The notes: generated by a model from the letters alone, not told the origin. A stretch of DNA of 64,000 bases from Parabacteroides sp. Marseille-P3160 (GCF_900162725.1 NZ_LT799418.1:1286856-1350855); one strand, 5' to 3'. Counted from the first letter of the stretch, positions 36,662 through 46,393 are shown. Program-made: numbers and translations.

Positions 36662-37898
36662 CTACTGTTTGATTTGCTCTGCGTTGTAGCTGGGCGTACG
36701 AATAGCCTGCTAAAATAATTAAGTAGCAAGACTCTCCGGAAAAAAAACCATTCACTACCAATAGGGAGAAATTAAACGATAATACAGTAGCTAATAATAG
36801 GGAAAAGAAGAATTTCGAATCATTGTCTCCTTGCTTTGAAAGCTTGAATCCTTTATATAGGAGTAGAAAAGAGAAAAGCAATTCCAGGACAATCCCGACT
36901 AAACCGGTCTTTACAAGCAAATAGGCAAAACCATTGTGAAAAATAGGGATTTCATAGAGGGATAAGAATGGCATAATTAGCTCATATTCTAAAATAACGG
37001 TTTTTCCGAATCCGAATCCGAAAAGTTTCTGGAAACTGCCTCCGTTTAAAAAGGTGTTGACTGCTTCGTATAATTCATAGGCTCTCCAATTATGGACAAC
37101 CGACTCGTAATCCTCAAAAGATTGCATGAACATTTCCGTAATAGAGTTTTTGAGCTTCTCTGCAAGGAAGTTGTCCCCGCTTAAGGCAATGGCAATCACT
37201 CCAATGATCCCAGCTATGACGAAAATAAATATAACATTGCCTATTTTTTTGTATTTACTTGTAGAGGAATAATATAATAGAGGGATTAAGTATAATAGCA
37301 AGGTAAGATAATAGACCCGTGAGGCAAAGTAATAGATAACTAATAAATTTATAATCAAAAAGGCAAGCCAATACAAAGTCCCTATTTTGAACTCTTTTAA
37401 ATAGCGTTGGCCGAATAAAATGAAGATAGTTGCCAACACCGGAAGGGGCATTCCTGTCCCTACGCCATAACGGGTGCGTTCCGTATCTCCTACAAACAGG
37501 GTGTCAAAATGGAATGTTAATTCGAATAAGTAGACAAAAGAATAGAGCGTTCCGAATAAAACGACTATAAGGATCAATTTCTCCATCGGGATATACCTGT
37601 AGATGAAATATCCCATCATAAATGCCGCTATGGGAAAGGAGAAATAAGCATAATCCCGCAAAATATGTATAATCCCGTATCCGGTTCCTATCCGTGTGCC
37701 TAATACCAGCAATAAAGCCAGAGGAATCAGAATCGTAAACTTTCTTATTTCGGTCAAATCTTTACATAAAAAATAAGTCACTACTATCAGTGGAATACCG
37801 AACGATATGATTTGATTCCTGTATCCGGCTATAGCAAGTATAAACAGGAACAAAACCAATCCGAAATATTCAACTTTTTGTAACATATTTTTTCCCAT
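36648..37898 (-). CDS. Wzy-type O-antigen/capsule polymerase or ligase
   Basis: A 416-aa integral membrane protein with about ten to twelve hydrophobic helices and one large periplasmic loop (about residues 240-320) preceding PIFHNGFAYLLVKTGLVGIV. That HNGFAYLLVKTG-type segment is the feature of the O-antigen ligase/Wzy superfamily. It probably polymerises flipped repeat units. It is the third gene after wza and the chain-length protein, 23 bp from the latter. Confidence 0.82.
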   Translation of the reverse strand: MGKNMLQKVEYFGLVLFLFILAIAGYRNQIISFGIPLIVVTYFLCKDLTEIRKFTILIPLALLLVLGTRIGTGYGIIHILRDYAYFSFPIAAFMMGYFIYRYIPMEKLILIVVLFGTLYSFVYLFELTFHFDTLFVGDTERTRYGVGTGMPLPVLATIFILFGQRYLKEFKIGTLYWLAFLIINLLVIYYFASRVYYLTLLLYLIPLLYYSSTSKYKKIGNVIFIFVIAGIIGVIAIALSGDNFLAEKLKNSITEMFMQSFEDYESVVHNWRAYELYEAVNTFLNGGSFQKLFGFGFGKTVILEYELIMPFLSLYEIPIFHNGFAYLLVKTGLVGIVLELLFSFLLLYKGFKLSKQGDNDSKFFFSLLLATVLSFNFSLLVVNGFFSGESCYLIILAGYSYAQLQRRANQTVDEKI

Positions 37899-37921
37899 GA
37901 AAGAGCTTTCTCTTTTTGATC

Positions 37922-39505
37922 TTATAAGTCTTGCAAGAGCCTTTTAACTGTTAATATTACTGTCGGAATAGCCAATGCTAAAAGGATAGCGATAGAGAAT
38001 ATGAATAATTTATTGGGTTTAACCGGTTTGCTTAGGCTGTATGCGGAGTCAATGATCTTCGCTTTTTCCATGGACGTTGCCAATTTCATCGCTGCTTCTT
38101 CCTTCTGTTGCAACAGGAAAAGATAAAGTTCGGATTTGATTGTTTGCTGACGCTTTATATCCAAAAATTCCCTTTCCTGAGTCGGCATTTTCTTGATACG
38201 GGATACAAATTCGGATTCTTGTTTCTTCAAGTCGATCCTTGCAAAATTAAATCCGGATTTGATGCTTTTAAACGTTTCCAATACATTCTGCCTCATGATT
38301 TCAATTTGCTTATTCAGTAATTGGACATTCGGGTTGTCTTCTGTAGTCGTTTGCAAAAGCCGGTATCTCTCCAATAGGAAATTATTATACTGCTGCAGGC
38401 CTTCCGAGGCCGTTTTTTCTATAACTCCCATATTAAAGGGGGCCAAGGCGTATTTGTTCTTAGGATCCTTCAGGAAGTCTTCGATCAGGCCGACTGTCGC
38501 ATATTGGATCTCGGAATCGATCAATTTCTCTTTAAAATCGCCATTTTTTGTGAGCATAATCTCCGCTTCCGTTTCAATATCTGTCAGGTTGTTTGCTATT
38601 TTGAATTCTTCCAATCGTTTTTCAATATCATTTAATTCCTCCTGATTAATCGCGATCCTTTGATCAAAGAATTCGACGGAGCGTTGGGCTGATGTGTTTT
38701 TATCTTCAATGCCTTCCTCGTTGTATATTTTAACCATTGTATTCAGAAGATCCTTTCCCCGTTGGACGTTTGTTTCTTCAATGCTTAGGTTGATACCGTT
38801 TGCCTTTTTCTCCTTTATGCTTATTTCAATATTTTTGGAATAGATTTCAGCTGTAAGATCATAACCGAGGAAAACGATATCCATGGATTCTATCGGCCTT
38901 TTTGAGAAATATTCAGTCTTGTCGATAATGAAATCGCCATATTCTGTAGTGGACAATATGAGTGGGAAGGTTTTGCCGGAGACTTTGCCTACGGTGGACC
39001 ACCATCCGTCTTTAGCTTTGACATGTACCGTTCCGTCTTTTTCAGTTTTCAATTTGAAACTGATGGCACTATTGAACGTCTCGGCCAGATTCTCTTTTGA
39101 TTTGATGATGAAAGGGCTGTTGTTGTAATAATCTTTTTTTGTGAATAGGTTCCCGCTTGTATAGGCTACGTTTAATCCCAATTCGGCAACCGTTTTCCGG
39201 ATCAATGTATACGAATTGATGAGCAAAAGCTCGTCGTCAACGGAAGCGCTTCCTACATTCAGCGAACTGCCGAAAGAAAAGCCCTTCAGCATGGAACTCA
39301 TCGCACCGCTTCCTCCCTTGTCCGATTCATTCTTGATTAATAGGTTTGCATCTACCTGATATACCGGTTGTGTGACATTAATATATAATACGGATATTAA
39401 TACACATATAACGATTGATATCAGAAACCAGTTCCAATACCCGAATGCATTTTTTAATTCCTTGAATAGATTGATGGAGGATTCTTTTACCTCTGCATTT
39501 TCCAT
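37922..39505 (-). CDS. Wzz/Wzc-type polysaccharide co-polymerase without kinase domain
   Basis: A 527-aa inner-membrane protein with TM helices near 30-50 and 497-517. A periplasmic domain (VYQVDANLLIKNESDKGGSG, the Wzz signature region) and a long coiled-coil (about 265-470; EELNDIEKRLEEFKIANNLT) lie between them, with a proline-rich LSKPVKPNKLFIFS before TM2. The chain ends at LLQDL just after TM2: there is no Walker A/B or tyrosine-rich tail, so unlike full Wzc it lacks its own BY-kinase domain. It sets chain length and links polymerase to the Wza exporter. It is encoded 17 bp after wza. Confidence 0.88.
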   Translation of the reverse strand: MENAEVKESSINLFKELKNAFGYWNWFLISIVICVLISVLYINVTQPVYQVDANLLIKNESDKGGSGAMSSMLKGFSFGSSLNVGSASVDDELLLINSYTLIRKTVAELGLNVAYTSGNLFTKKDYYNNSPFIIKSKENLAETFNSAISFKLKTEKDGTVHVKAKDGWWSTVGKVSGKTFPLILSTTEYGDFIIDKTEYFSKRPIESMDIVFLGYDLTAEIYSKNIEISIKEKKANGINLSIEETNVQRGKDLLNTMVKIYNEEGIEDKNTSAQRSVEFFDQRIAINQEELNDIEKRLEEFKIANNLTDIETEAEIMLTKNGDFKEKLIDSEIQYATVGLIEDFLKDPKNKYALAPFNMGVIEKTASEGLQQYNNFLLERYRLLQTTTEDNPNVQLLNKQIEIMRQNVLETFKSIKSGFNFARIDLKKQESEFVSRIKKMPTQEREFLDIKRQQTIKSELYLFLLQQKEEAAMKLATSMEKAKIIDSAYSLSKPVKPNKLFIFSIAILLALAIPTVILTVKRLLQDL

Positions 39506-39522
39506 AGGATTTATCTTATTTA

Positions 39523-40377
39523 TTATTTTGAAATTGAGACTATAGAAACTATAACGCTCGCAACGACGGATATAATACTTGCCGTGGCGGTAACAACCGA
39601 TAATTTGAATTGTTCGGTTTCGCTATATTGGGAACCTTTCTTGCGCTTATTGTTCGGTTCAATGTAAAGGACGTCATTTTGTTGCAGGTAAAAATTGGGG
39701 TCTACCAAAAAATCGCTTCGGGTTAAGTCAAAGACAAAGATTTGCTTTTTGCCGTTAAGATCTCTAATCACTTTTACATTGGTGCGGTCTCCGTATATGG
39801 TCATATCGCCTGCATATCCCAGCGCATCTAGAATAGAGACGCGATCCGTTCCGATCGTATAACTTCCCGGTATTCTCACTTCACCTAAAACCGTTATTTT
39901 ATAATTGATAATATTTAAATTGACAATCGGATCTTTCACATATGCTTTTAGCTTCTCTTGTAGGAGTTGAATCGCGTCTTGCTTACGCATTCCCGAGATT
40001 TTGATGTTTCCCAGTATTGGGAAATTAATATAACCGGATACATTTACCGTATAAGTTTGCATTGCTTGTGAGGCGCCTATATCTTTTGTGCCCGTACCTG
40101 TTGCAGATCCGGAACTTCCGATAACAATCCCTTCTTTGACAAAAGAAACTAAAGGTAAATTAAAAGGGGCGACGGCTAAGGGGTCGGTAGACGAAACGGC
40201 GATCGTTAATACATCTCCTTCCTTTATCATAGGATCGATGTAGTTTTTCATCTGTGTAATTTGCTCTTCTCTTAAATCGTTACCTCCCTGGAAATAGGCG
40301 ATGTCTTTCGGAGTCGAGCAGGCAATAAGCGAGTAGGCCAATATTCCCATTAAAACAAATTTCATTACTTTCAGCAT
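39523..40377 (-). CDS. Wza-type polysaccharide export lipoprotein
   Basis: A 284-aa outer-membrane export protein. The signal ends SLIAC (Cys20), followed by STPKDIAYFQGG. The poly-export domain contains IDPMIKEGDVLTIAVSSTDP and AYVKDPIVNLNIINYKITVLGEV, and one SLBB-type domain is included (VRIPGSYTIGTDRVSILDAL). A hydrophobic C-terminal helix (about 260-284) would be the segment crossing the outer membrane. It is the first gene of the minus-strand operon, with a -7 box at 40396-40403. Confidence 0.92.
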   Translation of the reverse strand: MLKVMKFVLMGILAYSLIACSTPKDIAYFQGGNDLREEQITQMKNYIDPMIKEGDVLTIAVSSTDPLAVAPFNLPLVSFVKEGIVIGSSGSATGTGTKDIGASQAMQTYTVNVSGYINFPILGNIKISGMRKQDAIQLLQEKLKAYVKDPIVNLNIINYKITVLGEVRIPGSYTIGTDRVSILDALGYAGDMTIYGDRTNVKVIRDLNGKKQIFVFDLTRSDFLVDPNFYLQQNDVLYIEPNNKRKKGSQYSETEQFKLSVVTATASIISVVASVIVSIVSISK

Positions 40378-40395
40378 AAATTTTCAAATAAGTTG

Positions 40396-40403
40396 CAAAT
40401 ATA
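40396..40403 (-). promoter_or_regulatory. -7 box of the wza operon
   Basis: CAAATATA reads TATATTTG on the minus strand, matching TAnnTTTG, 19 bp before the wza ATG. The -33 element is weak. Confidence 0.55.
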
Positions 40404-40546
40404 CGTTTTTTAATCCACGAGGCTAACCTATAGGGTCAAGAATGACTTAGGCAAAGCTACGTTTATAACGATGCTTTTTCTGTTATATTGCTGCATCCCG
40501 AAGGAAAAAACAACTGTTTTTTATCACTTCTTTATAATTAAACATC

Positions 40547-40554
40547 TATATTTG
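40547..40554 (+). promoter_or_regulatory. -7 box of the UDP-glucose dehydrogenase gene
   Basis: TATATTTG on the plus strand, 24 bp before the ATG at 40579, divergent from the identical box of the wza operon 143 bp away. No good -33 TTTG is present. Confidence 0.55.
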
Positions 40555-40578
40555 CAACCCATCGAAGTTTTATAGAAC

Positions 40579-41892
40579 ATGAAAATAGCAATTGTTGGTA
40601 CGGGGTATGTCGGGTTAGTATCGGGGACATGCTTTGCTGAGATGGGGACGGAGGTCTTTTGTGTGGATATCGATGCGCAGAAGATCGAGAACCTGAAGAA
40701 AGGGATTATCCCTATTTATGAACCCGGATTGGAGGAGATGGTAAACCGGAACCATGAGGCCGGACGCCTTCAGTTTACCACGGATTTGCGGAAAGTGCTG
40801 AATGAAGTCGAGGTGCTGTTCTGCGCGGTAGGAACGCCTCCCGATGAAGACGGAAGTGCCGATCTGTCTTATGTGCTCGAAGTAGCGCGTACGGTAGGAC
40901 GTTACATGGAAAAATATGTGCTGGTGGTAACCAAGAGTACGGTTCCGGTCGGCACTGCCGTCAAGATAAAGCAGGCTATCAGGGAGGAGTTGGATAAACG
41001 GGGAGTGGAAATCGATTTCGATATCGCTTCCAATCCCGAATTCCTGAAGGAAGGCGCTGCGATAAACGACTTCATGAGCCCGGACCGGGTCGTCGTAGGC
41101 GTGGAATCCGAACGGGCGAAGAAATTGATGACGGCGTTGTACCGTCCTTTCCTTTTGAATAATTTCCGTGTCATCTTTATGGATATCCCTTCGGCCGAAA
41201 TGACGAAATATGCGGCCAATGCGATGCTGGCGACGCGTATCAGCTTTATGAATGATATCGCCAACCTTTGTGAAGTGGTAGGCGCAGACGTGAATATGGT
41301 GCGGAAAGGCATCGGTACGGATGCCCGGATCGGCAGCCGTTTCCTTTATCCCGGCTGCGGATATGGCGGCTCTTGTTTCCCTAAAGACGTGAAGGCATTG
41401 ATTAAGACGGCCCAGTCCCATCACTATACGATGCGGTTGTTAGAAGCAGTGGAAGAGATTAATGAAGACCAAAAGTCGATCCTGTATAAGAAATTGGAAA
41501 CGCATTTCGCCGGGGACCTGAAAGGGCGCCGCATCGCTGTTTGGGGCTTAGCATTCAAGCCGGAAACGGATGATATGCGCGAGGCCCCTTCCCTGGTACT
41601 TATAAATAAATTATTGGAAGCCGGATGCCGGGTTTACGCCTATGATCCTGTCAGCATCCCCGAAGCCGAACGCCGGCTCGGAGACCGGATCTCTTTCGGC
41701 AAGGATATCTATGACGCCGTGGTGGATGCGGATGCTTTGTTGCTGGTAACCGAATGGAAAGAATTCCGGATGCCTTCCTGGCAAGCCGTCAAAAAACTGA
41801 TGAAGACGCCTGTCATTCTCGATGGGCGGAATATCTACGAACCGGCCGAGCTGGAGGAACTCGGATTTACTTACCATTGCATCGGGCGGTAG
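40579..41892 (+). CDS. ugd: UDP-glucose 6-dehydrogenase
   Basis: A 437-aa NAD-dependent enzyme oxidising UDP-glucose to UDP-glucuronate. Motifs: N-terminal KIAIVGTGYVGLVSG, VTKSTVPVGT, NPEFLKEGAA, the lysine/asparagine pair in AEMTKYAANAML, the catalytic cysteine C266 in YGGSCFPKD, and the C-terminal GLAFKPETDDMREAPS. It is complete. It lies divergent from wza, so it probably feeds uronic acid into the surface polysaccharide. A UDP-ManNAc dehydrogenase role is less likely given the Ugd-type motifs. Confidence 0.94.
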   Translation: MKIAIVGTGYVGLVSGTCFAEMGTEVFCVDIDAQKIENLKKGIIPIYEPGLEEMVNRNHEAGRLQFTTDLRKVLNEVEVLFCAVGTPPDEDGSADLSYVLEVARTVGRYMEKYVLVVTKSTVPVGTAVKIKQAIREELDKRGVEIDFDIASNPEFLKEGAAINDFMSPDRVVVGVESERAKKLMTALYRPFLLNNFRVIFMDIPSAEMTKYAANAMLATRISFMNDIANLCEVVGADVNMVRKGIGTDARIGSRFLYPGCGYGGSCFPKDVKALIKTAQSHHYTMRLLEAVEEINEDQKSILYKKLETHFAGDLKGRRIAVWGLAFKPETDDMREAPSLVLINKLLEAGCRVYAYDPVSIPEAERRLGDRISFGKDIYDAVVDADALLLVTEWKEFRMPSWQAVKKLMKTPVILDGRNIYEPAELEELGFTYHCIGR

Positions 41893-41907
41893 CCCCTCTG
41901 CCGTTCG

Positions 41908-42087
41908 TCAGGAACAGCAGTTTTTCTCTTTTTTGACAACCGGCTTTTTCTTGGACGGAGCGCACTGGTTGCATCCGGGACAGGTCGTTTCCCCTCTCCT
42001 GGAGGCAGCGGCGGCTTCGTACACCTTCCATGCCACGTATGCTACGGTGGCTATGCCGATGAGGATGATTGCTATTTCCTGCCACAT
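41908..42087 (-). CDS. FeoB-associated Cys-rich membrane protein, 59 aa
   Basis: A short gene starting at the ATG read from 42087 on the minus strand, 58 bp downstream of feoB. The product begins MWQEIAIILIGIATVAYVAW, a single N-terminal transmembrane helix, followed by a short charged linker and a cytoplasmic cysteine tail (TTCPGCNQCAPSKK, then KNCCS at the end): five cysteines in all. This is the layout of the small FeoB-associated Cys-rich family, thought to assist ferrous iron uptake, possibly in a FeoC-like role. It ends 15 bp from the convergent ugd stop. Confidence 0.88.
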   Translation of the reverse strand: MWQEIAIILIGIATVAYVAWKVYEAAAASRRGETTCPGCNQCAPSKKKPVVKKEKNCCS

Positions 42088-42145
42088 ATAAATTATATTC
42101 TTCCTTTTTCTTAATAACCGTTTTGTCCGCCAAATGTTTTTGTCC

Positions 42146-44608
42146 TTATACGAATAATCCTCCCACCTGATGGACGATGAAGGCGACTATCCAGGCGAGC
42201 AGGCAGGTGTAGACGACAATAAAAACCCCCCACTTCCATGAACCGGACTCGCGCACAATGGCGGCTACCGTCGCTATGCAAGGGAAATAGATCAGGACGA
42301 AAAGCATGAGGCATAGCGCAACGAGAGGGGTAATCACCAACTCCCCGGCTGCGTTCCGGTCCTGCAACAGGCGGTCGGAGAGTGCTTCCGTCTCTTCGGA
42401 ATCTCCGGTGTACAGCACACTCAAGGTGCTGACAACAATCTCTTTGGCAGCCATTCCCGAAAGGAGGCTGACGCTGATTTTCCAGTCGAATCCCAATGGG
42501 CTTAAAATGGGCTGTATCGTCTTGCCGATCCGGCCGATATAGGAGCTCTCCTGATGGTCGATGGCTTTCAGGCGTTCCAGTTCCGTTATCTGCTCCTGCT
42601 TGTCCGAATCATTCAGCCCGGCATTCTCTATCGAAGCGATTTGGGAGTCGAACTTATCCCCATTCACTGAGTGGATGGGAAAATAACCTAAAAACCAGAT
42701 GATAATGGATGCGACTAAAATAATTCCCCCCATCTTATGAAGGTACTGTTTGGCTTTTTCCCACATATGGATCAAGACCGAACGGCTGGTCGGTTTGCGG
42801 TAAGGAGGAAGCTCCATGACGAAAGGAACATCCTCTGTTTTGAACAGGAAACGTTTGAACAGGCGCGCCATGATGACTGCCAGTGCAATTCCGGTAACAT
42901 AGAGCAACAGGAGTATTAAGCCGGCGTGTTCCGGGAAAAAGGCTCCTGCCAGCAGGACATAGACCGGAAGCCGGGCGCTGCAGCTCATCAACGGATTGAC
43001 CAGCATCGTGATCATCCGGCTGTTGCGGCTTTCGATGGTACGGGTCGACATGATGGCCGGAACATTGCAGCCGAAGCCCATGACCAGGGAAATGAATGAT
43101 TTTCCGTGTAAGCCCATCTTGTGCATGATCTTATCCATAATGAAAGCAGCCCGCGCCATATAGCCGGTATCTTCCATCAATGAGATAAAGAAATAAAGGA
43201 TCAGGATGTTCGGCAGGAAGACGATCACGCCTCCGACGCCTCCGATCACGCCGTCTACCAGCAAGTCCTTCAACGGACCGTCCCCCATCTGTGTTCGTAT
43301 CAGGTTGCCGATCCAGGCAACCAGGCTCTCTATCCAGTCCATCGGATATTGCCCAAGGCGGAAAGTTGCCTCGAACATGATAAGCAGGAAGAGGATAAAG
43401 ACGGGGAATCCCCAATATTTATGAGTGACGATTTGATCGATGACGCTCGTCCTGGTTCTCCCCGGGGCCTTGTTTTGCTTTAGCGTCTCCATCAGGGCGC
43501 CGGCGATAAACCCGTAACGGGCGTCGGTGAAAGCGGTTTCGCTATCCTCGCGGAGGAACTGTTCGATATACTTGATATTCTGGTCCCGTTCGCGCAGGAT
43601 GGGGATCGTGCCCGGCGAGCGGCGGATATACGCTTCTATTTCCAGATCCTTCTCCAACAGCTTGATGGCCAGGTAACGTTTGGAAATGCTCTCCTCCGTA
43701 TATCCGAATTTCCTCAGGATATCCCGCATCGCGTCGATCGACTTCTCCAATGTTTCGCCGTAATTGATATGGATATGGCGGAGCACAGGATCCGTCCCTT
43801 CATAGACTTGTATCACCCGGTCGAACAGTTCTTTTATGCCGGCTCCCGTCCGTCCGTTAGTCGGCACGATCGGGGCGCCGATCATCCCGGAAAGCGCTTT
43901 GTAGTCGAAGATGCTTCCTGACTTTTCCAACTCGTCATACATGTTGAGGGCGATTGCCATGTGGACATCCATGTCGATTAACTGGCAGGTCAGGTAGAGG
44001 TTTCGTTCCAGGTTGGAGGCGTCGACCACATTGATGACGACATCCGGATGCTCTTCGTTGATCTGCCTACGCACATATAGTTCTTCCGGCGTGTAGGCGG
44101 ATAGCGAATAGGTGCCCGGCAGGTCGACAATTTTGAACGTATAGCCGTTTTGCTTGAATACCGCCTCTTTGGCGTCGACTGTGACGCCGCTGTAATTGCC
44201 TACGTGTTCGTGGGCGCCGGAAGCGAAATTGAAGAGGGACGTTTTTCCGCAGTTCGGATTGCCTACCAGTGCGACATTGATTGTCCTTCCTTTGTCTATT
44301 GCGATGGAACGGAGCTCGTCGGAAAGAAACGTTCCGTTCGATTCGATCTTATTCTTTTGTAAAAGCGTTTGTTCAGTGGCTTCGGAAAGGCTGATGACTT
44401 CGATAAGTTCGGCGTCTTTTCTGCGAAGGGACACATCGTACCCCATTATCCGGTAATGTATCGGGTCTTTGAGCGGAGCGTTTTGTATGACTTCTACCTT
44501 TTTACCTCTGATAAACCCCATCTCGATAATCCGTTTGCGGAAAGCTCCGCGCCCCATTACCTTGACGATTACGCCGGCTTCACCGGTCTTGAGATCTGAT
44601 AATTTCAT
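42146..44608 (-). CDS. feoB: Fused FeoA-FeoB ferrous iron transporter
   Basis: An 820-aa protein. Residues 1-75 form a FeoA/SH3-like domain. The FeoB G-domain has the P-loop GNPNCGKTS (116-124), the G3 motif DLPG (162-165) and the G4-type NMYDE. A helical GDI-like region follows, then the polytopic membrane domain with two Gate motifs (GFGCNVPAIMSTRTIESR; the second half around AAKEIVVSTL). It imports Fe2+ across the inner membrane, powered or gated by GTP. FeoA fusion to FeoB is common in Bacteroidota. The Cys-rich partner is encoded just downstream. A -7 box lies at 44629-44636. Confidence 0.96.
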   Translation of the reverse strand: MKLSDLKTGEAGVIVKVMGRGAFRKRIIEMGFIRGKKVEVIQNAPLKDPIHYRIMGYDVSLRRKDAELIEVISLSEATEQTLLQKNKIESNGTFLSDELRSIAIDKGRTINVALVGNPNCGKTSLFNFASGAHEHVGNYSGVTVDAKEAVFKQNGYTFKIVDLPGTYSLSAYTPEELYVRRQINEEHPDVVINVVDASNLERNLYLTCQLIDMDVHMAIALNMYDELEKSGSIFDYKALSGMIGAPIVPTNGRTGAGIKELFDRVIQVYEGTDPVLRHIHINYGETLEKSIDAMRDILRKFGYTEESISKRYLAIKLLEKDLEIEAYIRRSPGTIPILRERDQNIKYIEQFLREDSETAFTDARYGFIAGALMETLKQNKAPGRTRTSVIDQIVTHKYWGFPVFILFLLIMFEATFRLGQYPMDWIESLVAWIGNLIRTQMGDGPLKDLLVDGVIGGVGGVIVFLPNILILYFFISLMEDTGYMARAAFIMDKIMHKMGLHGKSFISLVMGFGCNVPAIMSTRTIESRNSRMITMLVNPLMSCSARLPVYVLLAGAFFPEHAGLILLLLYVTGIALAVIMARLFKRFLFKTEDVPFVMELPPYRKPTSRSVLIHMWEKAKQYLHKMGGIILVASIIIWFLGYFPIHSVNGDKFDSQIASIENAGLNDSDKQEQITELERLKAIDHQESSYIGRIGKTIQPILSPLGFDWKISVSLLSGMAAKEIVVSTLSVLYTGDSEETEALSDRLLQDRNAAGELVITPLVALCLMLFVLIYFPCIATVAAIVRESGSWKWGVFIVVYTCLLAWIVAFIVHQVGGLFV

Positions 44609-44628
44609 ATTACTGCATAGTAAGTCCG

Positions 44629-44636
44629 CAAAATTA
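44629..44636 (-). promoter_or_regulatory. -7 box of feoB within a 312-bp intergenic region
   Basis: CAAAATTA reads TAATTTTG on the minus strand, 20 bp before the feoB ATG. I see no Fur-box match that I would defend. The rest of 44637-44920 holds no gene; a short element GTGTACGCACAC at 44791-44802 is weakly palindromic. Confidence 0.45.
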
Positions 44637-44920
44637 GTCTATTTTCCAGGGATTAAAAATACCTATTGGTAGGTATTATTGCCCTCCGGAAGGATATAAC
44701 CTGCTTAATCCGGCATTGCCGCTACCGAAGGCTTCCGTTTTCAAACAGAAACTTGCCAAACTATAACATCTTTTCACCTTTCGAGCGCGAATTGTGTACG
44801 CACACATGTTGCCATTGTGAAATATATTGATTTAATTTGTCGAATGAAAAAGAGTAAGTTCTATTCATGCAAAAAAAATAGAGTGAAGATTCGTATTCAA
44901 TCTAATACACAATTACTACC

Positions 44921-46354
44921 ATGGTAACAAGACGAAATTTTTTAAAGACTGCGACGATGGCTTCGGCCGGGTTGGCAGTAGGTGGTTTAAACTTAAGCGC
45001 TGCCGATCAATTGAGTGCAGCCAGTTATCAACGCGTCAAAGGGGCAAACGGTAAAGTCAACCTGGCTTGTATCGGGATCGGCAACCGGGGAGGTGAGATC
45101 CTGAATGAATTCGCCAAGACCGGCTTAGCTAATATCGTTGCTCTTTGCGATGTGGATATGGGGGCGAAGCATACCCAGGAAAATATGGCGAAGTTTCCCA
45201 ATGCCAAACGATTCAAGGACTTCCGTGAAATGTTTGATAAGATAGGGAACGAGATCGATGCCGTTTCCGTAGGCGTGCCCGATTTTGCCCATTTCCCGAT
45301 TGCCATGCTGGCCATTTCCCTGGGCAAGCATGTTTATGTTGAGAAGCCGATGGGACGTACGTTCCTCGAAGCCGAACTGCTGATGGATGCAGCGAAAAGA
45401 CATCCGAAGGTGGTTACCCAGGTAGGAAACCAGGGCCATTCGGAAGCAAATTATTTTCAATTCAAAGCGTGGAAAGAAGCCGGAATCATTAAGGATGTAA
45501 CAGCTGTGACGGCCCACATGAATTCGGCACGCCGCTGGCATGGTTGGGATACCAATATATATAAGTATCCCGAAGCGCAGCCTATTCCGGAAACATTGGA
45601 TTGGGATGTCTGGACAATGGCTGCCCAGTATCATGAATACAATGAGAAATATCATTACGGGAACTGGCGTTGCTGGTATGATTTCGGTATGGGAGCCTTG
45701 GGCGACTGGGGAGCGCATATCCTGGATACCATTCATGAATTTTTGGAACTGGGATTACCTTACGAGGTCAACCCGGTGATGTTGAAAGGGCATAATGATT
45801 ATTTCTTCCCGATGTCGTCCACGATCGATTTTAAATTTGCCGCCCGGAAGTCCATGCCGGCCTTAGATATTACCTGGTACGACGGAGTAGACAATGTGCC
45901 TCCGGTCCCGGCCGGATACGGAACGTCGGATCTGGATCCGAATATACCGACAGTAGCCGGAGGTAAAATCCAGCCGACCAAATTGAATCCGGGAAAGATC
46001 ATTTATTCGAAAAACCTGACCTTTAAGGGAGGGTCGCACGGAAGTACTCTGTCTATTATCCCCGAAGAAAAGGCTAAAGAGATGAAATCGAAATTGCCTC
46101 CGGTACCGGAAAGTCCTTCCAATCACTATGCTAACTTCTTGTTGGGATGCAAAGGAGAGGAAAAGACCCGTTCTCCATTTGGAATTCATGGCCCGTTGAG
46201 CCAGGTATTCTCTTTGGGAGTGATGGCGCAACGATTAAATACAAAATTATTGTTCGATACGAAAACGAAGCAGATAACCAACAATCCTTTTGCCAACGCC
46301 ATGTTGACGGGTATACCACCGCGTAAGGGTTGGGAAGAATTTTATAAATTATAA
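44921..46354 (+). CDS. Tat-exported Gfo/Idh/MocA-family oxidoreductase
   Basis: A 477-aa protein. The N-terminus has a twin-arginine signal (TRRNFLKTATMASAGLAVGG), so it is exported folded with its cofactor. The Rossmann domain follows (VNLACIGIGNRGGEIL; about 48-63) with the catalytic-type KHVYVEKPMGRTFLEAELLM and a C-terminal dimer domain rich in Trp/His (MNSARRWHGWD, YHYGNWRCWYDFGMGALGDWGAHI). Such exported Gfo/Idh proteins of Bacteroidota act on host or dietary glycans, some as NAD-dependent glycosidases; the substrate here is unknown. It appears to be a single-gene unit ending at a bidirectional terminator. Confidence 0.9.
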   Translation: MVTRRNFLKTATMASAGLAVGGLNLSAADQLSAASYQRVKGANGKVNLACIGIGNRGGEILNEFAKTGLANIVALCDVDMGAKHTQENMAKFPNAKRFKDFREMFDKIGNEIDAVSVGVPDFAHFPIAMLAISLGKHVYVEKPMGRTFLEAELLMDAAKRHPKVVTQVGNQGHSEANYFQFKAWKEAGIIKDVTAVTAHMNSARRWHGWDTNIYKYPEAQPIPETLDWDVWTMAAQYHEYNEKYHYGNWRCWYDFGMGALGDWGAHILDTIHEFLELGLPYEVNPVMLKGHNDYFFPMSSTIDFKFAARKSMPALDITWYDGVDNVPPVPAGYGTSDLDPNIPTVAGGKIQPTKLNPGKIIYSKNLTFKGGSHGSTLSIIPEEKAKEMKSKLPPVPESPSNHYANFLLGCKGEEKTRSPFGIHGPLSQVFSLGVMAQRLNTKLLFDTKTKQITNNPFANAMLTGIPPRKGWEEFYKL

Positions 46355-46393
46355 TAATCAGGGTTCTCTTCTTTGGAGGGGACTATGAAAAAT

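Noticed and set aside
37922..39505. Full Wzc tyrosine autokinase
   Set aside because: The protein ends right after TM2; no Walker motifs or Tyr cluster follow, and no separate kinase gene lies in the operon.
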